Assembly (NCBI GenBank): GCA_016110215.1
Contig: JADWQD010000004.1
Location: forward strand, 744,001-808,000
DNA from: Capronia americana
Taxonomy: Eukaryota > Ascomycota > Eurotiomycetes > Chaetothyriales > Herpotrichiellaceae
DNA length: 64,000 nucleotides
Direction: 5' to 3'
Notes under the pieces: model-generated
What the model was told of the DNA's origin: nothing
Seen by the model: only the letters and a program-made list of their open reading frames with translations
Database searches by the model: none
Program-made: the position numbers and the translations under genes
Shown here: in pieces, positions 39,095 through 51,105 of the stretch
How the letters are laid out: each line of letters opens with the position of its first letter
Numbering within the stretch: the first letter of the stretch is position 1

Positions 39095-42000
39095 ATGGCG
39101 TCCAACTTCATGTCTCGCCTCATGAGCTCCAACAACCCCTCTGCCTCCATCTATGAAACTCTCCGGGAACAAGACGAAGACTCGGAGGGCTTGGACGTTG
39201 AAGAGACCGCAGCCATGGCTCCAGATGGCGTCAACCGACGGGACAGCTTCAACGATCAAGCCTCGAACGACTTCAGAGCACCCCCGCATCGAAGAGATGT
39301 TCTACCCACGAGCCAACCTGCCACACGGGGTCAGGGCTATATTCAGCTACCTCGAAAAGACAAGAGCAGGACGCAGAACAGGTCGCGGCGACATGGCAGA
39401 CACAGCAAGCTGTTGGATGTGGAAGAGGCGGATGACGATGTGCCTGCGTCGCTACTCATCGACCATCACGCGCAGGACATTGACCCAGACTCCATAACGC
39501 TGCCCCCACCACCAAGCTCGATGCCCGATGGCTTTCCACGACGAGAGGACGCAGGTCCCTCAACGACAGCTCGGGGTTCCAACATGAGACGCCGCCCTGG
39601 TCCTCAGCCGAGCAGCCAGATCCCTTCGAGAGCACAGCCCGTCAATGGGATTGTAGGAGGCAACCTTGCGAGCGCGGACCCCAAGGAGAAAGCCATGTTC
39701 CGCTGGGTCAACGTGACGGATCTGGACAACTTCCTGCTCGAGGTGTATACCTACTATCTCCACCACGGCTTCTGGTCCACCATCCTTATGCGCTTCTTCA
39801 ATCTTCTCAACGTGGCGTTCGTCGTGGGCTTCTCTGTTTTTCTGACCCAATGCATCGACTACCGGGAAATAAGAGGGAGTACCAAAATGTCCGAGATCCT
39901 CGTCCCGCAATGTACCAAAAGAATGGGATTCACCCCGAATGCATTGCTCTGGTGTACCACGTTTGTATGGCTCTGGAAAGGCGTTCTGTATATTTTCGAT
40001 ATCCCCCGCTTGTATCACATGCACGACTTCTACTTCTACCTCCTCGACATTCCGGAGCAGGAGATCCAGTCGATATCGTGGCAAGAAGTCGTCAGTCGGC
40101 TCATGGCCCTGCGCGATTCAAATCCCACCATCACGTCCAAGTCGACACGGGCCGGTGCCTTTGTCAAGACCCAGGACAAGCAACGTATGGATGCCCACGA
40201 CATCGCCAACAGGCTCATGCGCCGACAGAACTATATGATTGCCATGATCAACAAGGACATCCTGGACCTGACGCTACCGATTCCCTACTTCCGCCACCGT
40301 AAGCTCTTCACCCGCACCCTGGAATGGAACGTCGATCTCTGCATCATGGACTTTGTCTTTAACCGGAAAGGCCAGGTCCGCCCTCTCTTCCTCAAGGACA
40401 CGCACCGCAAAGACTTGGCCAATGCTCTGCGGTCGCGTTTCATCATCGCCGGCATCACGAGCCTGGCTTTTGCGCCCTTCCTCGCCACCTTTTTCGTCCT
40501 CCGGCACTTCTTCCAGAACTTCAACGACTACCAGAAGAACCCGGGTCAGATCGGCATGAGGGACTACACGCCCTTTGCGCAGTGGAAGTTCCGCGAGTTC
40601 AACGAGCTGCACCACCTGTTCCGCCGGCGGATCAACATGTCGTATCCCTTTGCCGACCGGTACATCAACCAGTTCCCCAAGGACAAAACCATCCAGATTG
40701 CCCGATTCGTCAGCCTGGTTTCCGGGGCCGTAGTCTCGGTCCTCGGCCTCGCCACCGTCCTGGATCAGGACAATTTCCTCAACTTCGAGGTCACGCCCGG
40801 CCGCACAACCATCTTCTACATTGGCATCTTTGGTTCGATCTGGGCGGTGGCCCGCGGCCTGTTGCCCGAAGACAACATGGTGTACGACACGGCCTTCTCC
40901 ATCCAGGAAGTAATCCAGTTCACGCACTACGAGCCGAATCACTGGGCCAATCGCCTGCACACCGTCGAGGTCAAGGAGGAATTTTCCCAGCTCTACCAGA
41001 TGAAGGTGATGATCTTCTTGGAGGAGGTGCTGAGCATCTTCTTCACACCGTTTGTGCTATGGTTCTCTCTGCCCCGCTGCAGTGAGCGCATCATCGACTT
41101 CTTCCGCGAGTTCACCGTACATGTCGACGGGATTGGCTATGTCTGCACGTTCGCCGAATTCAGCTTCATGGGTCAGGCCATCAGACCAGCTCCTAAGGAG
41201 AGAGAAGCCATGAATGCGGATGGCACACTTGCCGCGCCGGCCAACACGAACAACGTCAACGCTAAGACCAACCCGAATGCGAATCTAAGGGAGGACTATT
41301 TTGCCTCCAAGGACAACAAACTCGAGCACAGCTACTGGGGCTTCATGAACGACTACGCTCGCAACCCAAAGACAGATATCCACTTCCCCTACACCAGCTC
41401 TCGGCGACGGTTCAATTTGCCACCTCCCGTTCCCGGGCTCCCATCGCCGTCCTTCCCACCTCATGCAGAGCATGCAGGACACCCGCAGCTGCACCGTCAT
41501 GGTAGTTCAGGACCTCTCGTGGGTTCTTTGGCCTCTCCGCCTCCTCAGCGCGGGACTTTCGGGACTCCCAGATTTAACCCCCTGGCCCAAAATCATGGTG
41601 CGAGTCAAGGACACGGGGCACAGTCTCCGCTCCAATCTCTCCTCCTTGACCCTCATCACCAGCCATCAGCAAGCGGCTTTGGCACAGCATCGCCTCAAGC
41701 GCTGAGACCTCGCGGTGTCGGTGGCTTACTCGCCAAACTTCCGCGCCGGACTGCGCCCACCGATCGTACACATGCACTCCACCCCGACGACGTCGCCGAA
41801 GAGGAAGACCAGCCTCCCGAACATCTGCAGGCACCCATGTCGACCGCTGATCGTGATATCCCCCCCGCCCAAGCCAAAGGCTCTGCACCTCCGCGGCCTC
41901 CGTCCCACTCCCACTCGGGTGAGTTGGGATCCTGGAACTACGAAGTCGACTCCTCCTCCGGCGCGGACAGCGAGGAAGAGAATGAGCGAGATGTACGGGC

Positions 42001-42103
42001 TATCATGGCGCCGATGGGACCCTTGGGCCTGATCAGGCAGTTTCAGAAGGCACAGGCTCAGGAGAGGAATGGTGGTCTGGGTAGGATCGGCGGCGAAGTG
42101 TGA
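39095..42103 (+). CDS. ATG9: ATG9 autophagy lipid scramblase
   Basis: A single exon of 1002 residues from ATG 39095 (MASNFMSRLMSSNN). The in-frame sequence before it lacks an ATG. The Atg9 core spans about residues 200-700: FRWVNVTDLDNFLLEVYTYY, FFNLLNVAFVVGFSVFLTQC, LYHMHDFYFYLLDIPEQEIQ, ISWQEVVSRL, RRQNYMIAMINKDILDLTLP, FNELHHLFRRRINMSYPFAD and PFVLWFSLPRC. Atg9 is the trimeric scramblase on Golgi-derived vesicles that seeds the phagophore, working with Atg2, Atg18 and the Atg1 complex. The N-terminal 200 residues and the last 300 are disordered. The C-terminal tail, rich in Pro, His and Ser, is longer than in yeast, as is usual in moulds. Codon use is GC-rich and regular. Confidence 0.97.
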   Translation: MASNFMSRLMSSNNPSASIYETLREQDEDSEGLDVEETAAMAPDGVNRRDSFNDQASNDFRAPPHRRDVLPTSQPATRGQGYIQLPRKDKSRTQNRSRRHGRHSKLLDVEEADDDVPASLLIDHHAQDIDPDSITLPPPPSSMPDGFPRREDAGPSTTARGSNMRRRPGPQPSSQIPSRAQPVNGIVGGNLASADPKEKAMFRWVNVTDLDNFLLEVYTYYLHHGFWSTILMRFFNLLNVAFVVGFSVFLTQCIDYREIRGSTKMSEILVPQCTKRMGFTPNALLWCTTFVWLWKGVLYIFDIPRLYHMHDFYFYLLDIPEQEIQSISWQEVVSRLMALRDSNPTITSKSTRAGAFVKTQDKQRMDAHDIANRLMRRQNYMIAMINKDILDLTLPIPYFRHRKLFTRTLEWNVDLCIMDFVFNRKGQVRPLFLKDTHRKDLANALRSRFIIAGITSLAFAPFLATFFVLRHFFQNFNDYQKNPGQIGMRDYTPFAQWKFREFNELHHLFRRRINMSYPFADRYINQFPKDKTIQIARFVSLVSGAVVSVLGLATVLDQDNFLNFEVTPGRTTIFYIGIFGSIWAVARGLLPEDNMVYDTAFSIQEVIQFTHYEPNHWANRLHTVEVKEEFSQLYQMKVMIFLEEVLSIFFTPFVLWFSLPRCSERIIDFFREFTVHVDGIGYVCTFAEFSFMGQAIRPAPKEREAMNADGTLAAPANTNNVNAKTNPNANLREDYFASKDNKLEHSYWGFMNDYARNPKTDIHFPYTSSRRRFNLPPPVPGLPSPSFPPHAEHAGHPQLHRHGSSGPLVGSLASPPPQRGTFGTPRFNPLAQNHGASQGHGAQSPLQSLLLDPHHQPSASGFGTASPQALRPRGVGGLLAKLPRRTAPTDRTHALHPDDVAEEEDQPPEHLQAPMSTADRDIPPAQAKGSAPPRPPSHSHSGELGSWNYEVDSSSGADSEEENERDVRAIMAPMGPLGLIRQFQKAQAQERNGGLGRIGGEV

Positions 42104-42553
42104 GAGACGGGTCAGTAATTTCATCGACGTCCCAAAGGCGAGGTCGAGTCGAGTGATGTGCTCGCGTGTAAAAGCGACGACGGTCGGATAGAGGATAACC
42201 TCGAGTGGCTGTTATCTGGCCCGAGCTCAATGTATGCATACAAACTACATACTCCAGCCCTTGGGAGTTTTCTGGTTAAGAGTAAAATCGATAATCCCAA
42301 TATCAGCTAACCAGCCGGCCGGTCAGTCGGTATCAAATACCCTAGTTTCTCATGAACACGGGCATGGAAGCGGCTCACAGGCGTTCGGCCGGCTTGCGCA
42401 CAGGTAACATATATATAGTCGGTCCAGTCGATACTCCTTTAACTTCCCCTCTTGCTTTCGGGGTTCGGGCAGCCACCGAAGAGGGACGGGAAGGACATAA
42501 GGTACTCGTACTGTGTACATGTACTCAATACAGGCGTGTGTGGGTCGTGGGTT

Positions 42554-42588
42554 GTGCGATGTGCGATGTGCGATGTGGGATGTGGGAT
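42554..42588 (+). repeat. 7-bp tandem repeat, five units
   Basis: Three copies of GTGCGAT followed by two of GTGGGAT, then a partial copy. A further imperfect repeat containing ACTGGATGC continues to about 42622. Non-coding. Confidence 0.85.
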
Positions 42589-42661
42589 GCGATATACTGG
42601 ATGCGATAACTGATACTGGATGCTGACCATGGCATTTTTGCTGTAATGGGGAAACCCATAC

Positions 42662-42681
42662 GGTAGTGGTAGTGGTAGTGG
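42662..42681 (+). repeat. Short GGTAGT microsatellite
   Basis: Three perfect GGTAGT units plus GG, within a wider stretch of related GTAGTGG/TTAGTGG words up to about 42696. Non-coding. Confidence 0.75.
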
Positions 42682-45600
42682 CAATGTTAGTGGCAGCGAC
42701 GGGCGGGCATGGTCAGCGTCTACAGATATCTTGCTAGACCGACTGTGTCTATCTTCGGTAACGGTAACACTACGGTATGCTACACTACGCCACGCTACAC
42801 GGCTCTGCGTTGCTTATTGTCTTGCTCTCGCGTCTCTCTCCGTGTCCGGGTGGGTGTGTATGTGCGAGGCGGAACTGTCAACACCGAAGGACATGCAGCA
42901 GGCGCGTCTGATGTCGGACTGTCTATCCATCATCCATCCGTTCATCCATCTTTCGCGCGATAGTACTGTACTCGCACGCGACGAGTAAGACGCTGGCTTG
43001 CCGGATCGCCCTTGTGTCATCCTTAGCTGGATCTTGCGATTGGGAGTCTTGGGCGGGTCAAGCGTGCATTGCAGCACCAACCTTCCTTGTAATGCACGAC
43101 ATTCTCTCAAAAGGGAGAAGGGATATGTGATTTGTGATTTGTGAGGATATGTGGCGCCGTTGATCGTTTGGACTCTTGGTGTTGGTTTTACTGTATCGCC
43201 ACCGCGAACTTCGAGCGGCTTCTATTGCTCCTCCTCGTGTTGTCCCTCGCTGATGCCTGTTGAGTCAGCTAGGCTATTGCAAGAACGGGGAGTGTAGACG
43301 TCCCAAAGGGAGCGCATACGGATACGGACGTAAACTTGTTGTTTCGGTATATTCCCCCAACCCAAAACCCCCACCGCCAAAAAGAGCGAAAAGCCGATAT
43401 AAGTCAATACTCTATTGGGCTAGACCAGGGAAATAAGTACGTTCGTCGACGTTAGAAGACGCTGAGACGGTTGCGGCAGTTGAGGATGGAGGTCGGAGGG
43501 ATAGCGGTCTTACAGTCTCAACGTGCTAAAGAGGACCAAAACCAGCTGTGGCGCTGAGGACGCGACGTGAACCATGTCGGCGATGGAACCCCCTCTCTCG
43601 CGCCAACGACGATACAGACGTAAGATGTCGTTGATTAGTCCGCAATTTAGAACAGCTCACGATACTCTGTATGGTCAGTGCGGATTGTTCGAGCAGACGC
43701 CCTGCGTATTCTAGGTATAGGCCTGCTCGCCTCGGAGTAGATTACCTTAGGTTATTGCGGTGGAGGGCGGTGTTCTGGCTGCTGCTGTGCTTGCAGAGCA
43801 GTCCGTTGGCCTGTCTGATGGATGTGGTGCACCATAAATTAGAAACAGCCGCAAGTAAACTGAGGTAGGGTTCTCGAGCCATTCAACCGCAGTTGTCAGT
43901 CTGAAGTTCAAGACGAGGTACATCAGCCAGCTGTCTGTCTTTTGGGGCATATTTTTTTTGGCAGCGTTCAGCAACCTACCTCCTTCTCTTGGACACCCTC
44001 ATCTTGCCATCAATAGGACTGCTGAAGGGTGGACGTTGTGAACTGGCACTGCTCACCTGTATCACCTGTCACTCGCCACTTAATTCATCCTTCACGGACA
44101 TTCGAATCATCTGTATGGCCTCCTCTTGGCCGAGTCACACCCCCGAGAGGTATTCGAGAAGGAGTCTTGGAAGGAGGAGAGTCATGGCAACGGTTGTCCG
44201 CGTGCGAGGACTGAGTGGTGAAGATGCGGATTATCCGCTGTAACGTCCGTAAGGTTGGCCACTGTAAGACTAACAACAAAAGTAAGGCTGCTTCAAATGG
44301 TCTGGTGCGTTCGATCGTTCAGCTCCAGAAACATTGTTGTCACCAAGTACTTTCCGTACTGGGGTTCATGGCGTTGGACACCTCACCACTGCATTCGTAA
44401 GTAGACGCTGCGCCTAGCCTGCACTGCACTGCAGCAAATGGCACGGAACTGTCCTTCTGGCTTGTCCCAAAGGCTGTGTTGCCATGCATGGCGGCCTTTG
44501 TCGCAACTGAATCAGTTGCTGTCGGACCCGGTGCGTCGAGAGAACCGCTAGAACTCCTGCGCTCGTGCTCGCTTGATTGTCAGCACACTACCTGCGGATT
44601 CTCTTGTGTCTTCCCGGTCTTCCTTGAGCTATCACAAGTCTCGGCACATCGTGGTATATGGTTGCTAGCTTGTCAGCAATTGACTTGAGAGCTCCAGGAA
44701 CGTCCCCGCCATTGTCGGTAGAAAATAGACTATGTTTTCGAAAGACCCGAATAGGCAGTAGATGGCCTTCTCAAAGCTTCACTAGCTGGAGACGGCGTGT
44801 CCACGTCTACTGCTATCCTTTTTCCTGGAAGTCGCCGTCACAATTGTCCACGTCGAGCCTGACGGTTGAGCTGATGGGGTCCGTTCCTGGCTGCATCCTG
44901 TATGTCGCGGTTGCAGATGGGGGCGATGTTGATCTTAGCTGCACCAGGCCGCCGGTGAGTGCGAGTCAGGTTCCGGTCATCCAAGTGGGCCACAGTCTTA
45001 TAGTCGAGCCTGGCTCATTACTGAGCGAGATCGAGAAGGCTATGTAAAGGGAAGTCTGGCATTCCAAATCCTCTTATTGCGAGTTAGTTGCGGACCAGGC
45101 CCCGCGACTTTGAGACGAAAGCACGAGCGAAGACCTTTCGCATCTGGGCCCATTACCACGGTAGGAAATCAACGACAAGTACTTTTGCTGTGCGATTAGG
45201 GGGCCAAGAATGGCGTAACTCTCATATAGACCAAGGGCGAGGCTCCACAGATGACAGTTAATTCTTGCGCGGCCAAGTGGGTTCTACTATATGATATTCA
45301 GTCAGCAGCGTGGAGACCAAGGGGTGCCGTCCCAACCGCGATAGACAATGAAGGAGGCAAACGTACATGTCTGTAGATGGATCAACACCTGTGGGTAATG
45401 ATGCTCTCTTTGCGCGCTGGCGCTGTTAGGTCCGACCACTAGGGCATCCAGAGCAGAACATATCCCATTCACCTATGAGACTACCGGCAAGAAGCGCCGG
45501 GTTCGTCATCCTGTTGTCGCTGCTGATCTGAAGGTGGAAGGCATCAGTCTACTCGTATGCCCACCGGGGTTCCGCAGAAGTGCCCCGGTTGAAGTGTTGG

Positions 45601-46823
45601 CTTGACCGTGGTCTCTTGGAAGGGAGCCATGGTCGTAGAACAAGCTGCGCTCTAGACGGTCACACTATGGCTGCTTGCCTTTGATGATCCTGCTCCGGGC
45701 TGACTGCCTGAGCTCCTTTAGAGGCAAGATGGATACCCTTGGATGGGGCTCAACAAGGTGACGGGTGCTATGTGAGCCTCCTGGGTACTGGGTATTGACC
45801 ATGCAAGGCCCCCTCGGTAGCATCCCCACGGCAAGGCTGGAACCAGGACCAGCGTTTCAATCAAGCTCGGATCGAGGCTAAGCTGTCGCCGCAAATCCCT
45901 GTGTTCAGCATCATGCTGCCGTTTCAGTAAGAATTCAGCAGCATGTAATTGGCAATAGTATCTCTTGGCGTGGTGAGACCGGCGATCAGCCGATGCACAG
46001 ACAATTGGAATTGCAAACAATACAAGGAAAGACATGGTTGGCTTGCCATTGGCCTGGCACACCGCAAGGTTTGCTTGGTAATCTGTTCTTTATTGAGATG
46101 TGCACTAGCTGTCCATAATTTCGAGGCCTGATTTCTGTGCTGCGATCGGATCGAAGCATTTGAGGTTAGGTCGGTCAGTGTCAGGTCAGGGTTAGCTGAT
46201 TAATGTCCACGGAAACAGCAGTGCGGCGGTCCTGGGCAAGGTTGCTGAGCGCGCGGAGAAGCGCTGAAGGTTGTAAGCGAGCAATTGAGCAATCTGGCGG
46301 TAATGGCGACGGTTACGGCAAGTGATGTCTCATCGACTCTCTGCTCAGCTCTCGAGGCAGTCCCATAGAGGCCATGCAGAACATAAGACTATTGGTAGCT
46401 CAGCATCGCCTTCTTTTTGGCGCAGACTTCGTATCCCGCCCGCGTGGTCACAGACGTTCGTATTTCCGGCCAGACGTTCCAGCTTGGTTGGCAATGCTAT
46501 CACAAATGCGGTGCGAGTGTGACATACGAGCCTCGGAAAACACAAACTGGAGGGACGAGAGGTCTAGAAGAGGCATACCGTGGTTGTACCTCTCCTCGAA
46601 GCGACTTGGCAGCTGGACCGCGTCGTCTGCAACTGCCGCCTCGGTTGCTGTTACCACGTTACCCTCGAAGTTTAGCATGTTAGCAAGAACCTTCATTTTC
46701 GTCCTGGCAGAGGCTCGACGTAGCACCGAGCTAGGCCGAACCCCCGACCCAGGTGGCAGGCGGCGGTGATCTTATCGTTCCGGGCTTTGGTGTTCATGTT
46801 CAGATCGCGTAGTACGGCAGCTT

Positions 46824-46831
46824 TATAAATA
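46824..46831 (+). promoter_or_regulatory. TATA box-like element in the gene-empty region
   Basis: TATAAATA, a full TATA consensus, 65 bp upstream of an ATG that opens a 92-codon frame. It may be coincidental. Confidence 0.25.
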
Positions 46832-46895
46832 GGCAAGCTGGGGTGATTATCAGGTAAGCAATCGCCCTAGCCGTAATTGCCTTGGGGAGACCAGG

Positions 46896-47174
46896 ATGGC
46901 CATCGCTACTGGGGCCACCGTCTTTCTGCCGAGCAGCAACGTGCGGCTGAGAAGACAAGCTTACGGAGTACCTGTGCGAGTGGAAGGAAGTATGAGCGTT
47001 GGAGTGCGAGCAGCCCAGTCAGAGCATCATCTACTTAGCCCCCGCCTTGCCTTTCTTGACGCCCGTCTGCGAATTCGCGGCTGTCAGTCACAGCATTTGT
47101 TCGAATGTCAGATACCGCCCGTATCAATGGCGATGATGGAATCTTCTTTGCATATCGCTGGGTTGGGTTCGTAA
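46896..47174 (+). CDS. Candidate small ORF, unknown, weak
   Basis: A 92-residue frame starting MAIATGATVFLPSSNVRLRR. No known motif, signal peptide or clear membrane segment. It is listed only because it is preceded at a fitting distance by a consensus TATA box in an otherwise empty region. It could easily be a chance frame. Confidence 0.15.
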   Translation: MAIATGATVFLPSSNVRLRRQAYGVPVRVEGSMSVGVRAAQSEHHLLSPRLAFLDARLRIRGCQSQHLFECQIPPVSMAMMESSLHIAGLGS

Positions 47175-49844
47175 ATTACCCATCTACGGACGAAGTACGT
47201 GCTTAGTGTACTGGGCTCAACACCTATTGACGTTCTCAGTATAATCTGCCCATCAGCCATACGCTCCTCGCGAAATCCACCTCAGTACTCCTATTATTGA
47301 GCTTTGTAGCGAGTGTCTGTATGCCACTCCGGCCACAATGCAAATGAGATCAACCAAAGGAAGGACCACGTGGGGTCGAGTCACTTGTACTTGTAGGCGA
47401 AATGATCGTCGTTACGCACGAACAGCCCTATCTGTTTTCTTTGAAGGTTGCCCCAAAGGAGCAATTGGCGCCAGCCCTTTTTAGATAAATTCGACTGTGG
47501 CGGCCGTATGCAGGTTAGGAGAAGACGCCACTGTCCGTGGAGGCGGAGGGGATCGTCCGAATTCCGAGATTGCGCTCTTCACGTACGAGTCCAGCTGCGA
47601 GGTTGACCAGGAAATCCCTCCCAGTGGTGATGTACGAGGGACATAGCCTCAAGGTCAAGTGACATCTTTTTGCAGTCACATTCATCCCCCCCTGTCGGAT
47701 GGAAACGTTGCTAGCTGGAGACTGATGACTTTGCCATGCACAATTCAATCTACGGTTGAAACTGTCAAGAAGAAATGTGAAGTATGTGAAACACTCCCGG
47801 TAATGGGGTTGTGGAGGTGGGTATGCACAGGAGCAGAACAGAACGACCGCAAATTGATGGCGCTTCTGTGTCGGTTGGCCATTGACAAATCCTGTGAACC
47901 TCATCTGGCGGCGCTGCCCGGAGAACATGTCTTAGCAACAATTGTTCCCTGAAGAGAGAGAAAATATCAGCAGATCTCCCGTGTATGTCCCTCGCACAAT
48001 TGCTGCGGTGCAATAGGCGGCATGCAGGCGTCACTCGTATCGTCGCTACGAGGCAGGGAGGTAAGGGGCCGGTACAGAAGTACAACGGATCCCATGTTGA
48101 GCGGTAACTATTTGAGCGGATACGATGCTGAACTGCTCAACCATCTGATGGCGATTATAGGCATTGCTTGCTACCCGTAGAAGTTGCGTATTGGAAATCT
48201 TGCCACAATCCCATTGCGCGACTCTGACCGTGCAGCATGATAAAGAAAGGGATGAGTGACGGGGAGGTGAAGGACACAGACTTCACGTCGAGGCTAGCGC
48301 CTATCAACTACTAATGCACCGCTAACAAGCGATTCGCATCGCCCTCGTGCCTTCTAACCACGTTTGCTCGCAGTGACGTTGGCATCGCTACCAGTTGCTA
48401 TGTTCTCAACAGTCGTACTGTTTGGGGTCGCTTGCTGAAAGATCGGTGAGGCTGATTCCTCTGCTGGTTCACTTGCCATCGCTCCTGCTGTGACGGCCCC
48501 TGTGTTCTCCGGACGAGGGAGTACTTATCATTTGATCAGCCAATGATACAATGTATCATCTCAGGAAATCTGAATCCGAAACGGCGAGCCTCGACGGTAA
48601 TCTGACGACAACGGGGATGGGATCCATGATGACGTCCATGTGATGTGGTTACTGATGGTCATCACTACGGACTGGTCGTGTAACCGACCTCAATACCACG
48701 GATTTCTCTGCCTGATATGTAACCCGCCGGTTGCTCTATCTTCAGCACGTTCCTGAGTAGGTGCCGCTCAACAGCAAGCGTGGACATGAGTACCTGTGGT
48801 GCGGTAACATTCTTGTGGCGCTGAGGACATCATCGTCCCTCAGACTGACCTGTCCGCAGACCGTGCTCCTTCAGCTCTTCCCGCTCCCATAAGCAGAATG
48901 CATACTACCTGGAGTCGTTGATCGCAGTTCAGACTCAGCCGCCAAGCTCAGCAATAACTGGGGCCGCCGTCTGATGGTCGTACTCGAAATATTGCCGTCT
49001 GACATCGGAAAGCGTGAACGGGTCGAAATTGTCACTTTTGACATTTCGACATTTTGATGGCGGACCCCACAATACTACCGGACCCATTCTTTCTGTTTAC
49101 CGCTCACACCTGTGCCTCAAGGCGCTGTTCGTGGCGCCAGTGAGCCCAGATCCCAAGGCTAGCACGACAACGCTAGGGGGGCACAGACCCCTGATCCTTG
49201 CATTCGCCCCTGTCACCCCATCTCCCTGCTCTGCATCTGGTACCTCCCCTGCTCCTAAAGCGTTTGCTTGCGCTGGTGCTGACTACCACAGCATGAAGGA
49301 ACGAGCATCGTGGCACAAACAGTCTCACTGCCATTCTCCCGAAATGCCTGCCCATCACGGCTCTAGCCTTCGCATCCCACGCGGCAAATGGATGCAAGCC
49401 CACTTATGGCACTAGATCATCGCTAGCCTCGAGGCTGCTCCTATCTCGACCCTAAGCCCTGGCCCGCGCAGCGAGAGAAGCAGTGAAATGATAAATCGGC
49501 CCAATTCCATCCGTGATCTGCTGCTGTCGTCCTCACACTATAGGCTTATTCTGATCTTGACATAGACACCCAGAGTATCAAACCTGCCAATACATCGTCT
49601 GTCTGTGCCATTGTTTTCACCCTTGGCCTCGCATTCACGGACTGAGACCTTCTTGCCTGGACTGTTGACTCGGATTCTGCGACCCTTTCCCGCGTGAATC
49701 TGCAGATCTACACTAGGCTAGGCCGATCTCCAGTGCATACCACTGCATAATCTCTAGCATGGTCGCCGAGTCTGGGTATGTATATTGCATTCCCGGTCTG
49801 AGACATCTGGGTTGACAGGCGCAAGGGCGACGACAACAACGTCA

Positions 49845-51105
49845 ATGGCATCCTCAACGCCCTCTACATCTTCTACGTCGACCGCCTTTGCGAATAATGG
49901 CACCTCTACTCCGTTGCCTGCTACGAAACCCGCAACCACTCTTTCCAAGACGGAGCCAAAACCTATTAAATTGCGGGCAGCTTGTAACCACTGCTTTTCG
50001 GCAAAGGTAAGATCCATGCCTTCTTTCCATCGTGGACCGCTGCTGAGTCTCCGGGGAACAGGTTCGGTGCGACGGGAATAAAGAAGGATGTCGTAGATGC
50101 TGTGAAAAGAAGCTGTCTTGCGTCTACAGCGAGTCTAGAGTCGGGAAAGTGGTCGGCAAGCGAAGGAAGCGGCCCTTGGACGACTCGATCGGCACCATCA
50201 ACTCACAGTCCTGGATTGTCCACAACTCAGCACCTATACAGTCTATCCCCTCGCCGGCTACGACCCATACTTCGGACGAGTCCACCAAGAGACAGTGCAA
50301 CGCTCCCACATGGTCCTCCTACCTCGTCGGGGGGGATCAAAGCTTGCTCAACTTCGAAGAAACCACCGAGTCTCTGGGTGCTCTGGACATGGCAGATAAC
50401 CGGAGTTACTCGGTGGCCAGTGATCTCAGCTTCTTCAGCAACAACGGCCTGCCAACGCCCGGGCTCAGTCCTCCACAATTTACTAGGTATCTGTCGCCGG
50501 CTCAGCTAGAAGCCCGGCCCATCTCCAGACAGTCGTCATGCACGGTTGACCACTCGAAACTGCACCCGCAGCGTTATGGGACTCTGTCTCGCAATGCCGA
50601 TGTGGCCTTTGAAGATGAGGAGACGGTCTGTATCAAGTTATTGGCTCATTTGAAAAAGCACTCTGCGGATGACATGCAGCCGCGGGAAATGCAACTCGAT
50701 CTACTGAGGAAGAGCAACGCTGCGGTGCGGCGGATCCTTCGCGGCAAATCGATCCAGACAGACTACTCATGCCATCTGCTGCTGTCAAGCATTATCAATC
50801 ATCTGGTCCGTCTGTGCGAGAGGCTGTGCCAAGGGCGAGTCGACGAGTCGCACTATTTGCACGAGCAAGTGCATTTCGAAGGCATGCCCGGCTTTTTTGA
50901 CACGCCGGTACCGCAAAGTAACGTCCCGCTGGATCACGAGTTAACAGGCAGTCTCATCCAAGAGGTGGGACTCTTCACAACGATAGTCGGCGACTTCCTG
51001 AAAAAGAAACCTATCTACGGCTTTCAGAATCTTGGGCGGCACGAGACCTTTCACGTCGAGTTAGAGCAGAGGCTGAAGAAGGCAACAGTCTTACTCCAGG
51101 CATGA
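49845..51105 (+). CDS. Zn2Cys6 (Gal4-type) transcription factor
   Basis: Exons 49845-50006 and 50062-51105 join over a 55-bp intron (GTAAGA...GAACAG), giving 401 residues. The intron lies within the zinc cluster. Spliced, the cluster is CNHCFSAKVRC then DGNKEGCRRCCEKKLSC, a C-x2-C-x6-C-x6-C-x2-C-x6-C pattern with Cys at 47, 50, 57, 64, 67 and 74, followed by a basic linker VGKRRKR. A Ser/Thr-rich disordered middle leads to a helical C-terminal region (CIKLLAHLKKHSADD; LLRKSNAAVRRILRGK; TDYSCHLLLSSIINHLVRLC), reminiscent of the AflR-type regulatory domain. It is a nuclear sequence-specific regulator with unknown targets; the neighbours do not suggest a pathway. ATG 49845 was chosen; a frame from ATG 49759 does not join in frame. 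Confidence 0.9.

Larger units (their letters stand above)
42104..49844. other. 7.7-kb region without a supported gene
   Basis: The longest gene-empty stretch of the window. It holds only short frames with no recognisable domain on either strand. Base composition looks similar to the flanks and is not AT-rich, so it is not an obvious RIP-degraded transposon. Local features are a 7-bp tandem repeat at 42554, a GGTAGT repeat at 42662 and one TATA-box-plus-ORF candidate at 46824-47174. Divergent transposon remnants, long non-coding RNAs or fast-evolving genes with many introns could be hidden here. Confidence 0.5.

Noticed and set aside
49759..49818. Alternative first exon of the Zn2Cys6 gene from ATG 49759 with a 43-bp intron
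   Set aside because: The splice signals look good, but the joined frame does not match the zinc-cluster frame, so the start at 49845 is preferred.
42104..49844. RIP-degraded transposon in the gene-empty block
   Set aside because: There is no strong AT bias, no terminal repeats that I can find by eye and no transposase or reverse transcriptase remnant. A genome-wide comparison would be needed to be sure.
8686..51105. Secondary-metabolite gene cluster (MFS, P450, Zn2Cys6 factor)
   Set aside because: The three genes are far apart, separated by housekeeping genes, and there is no PKS, NRPS, terpene or other core enzyme.
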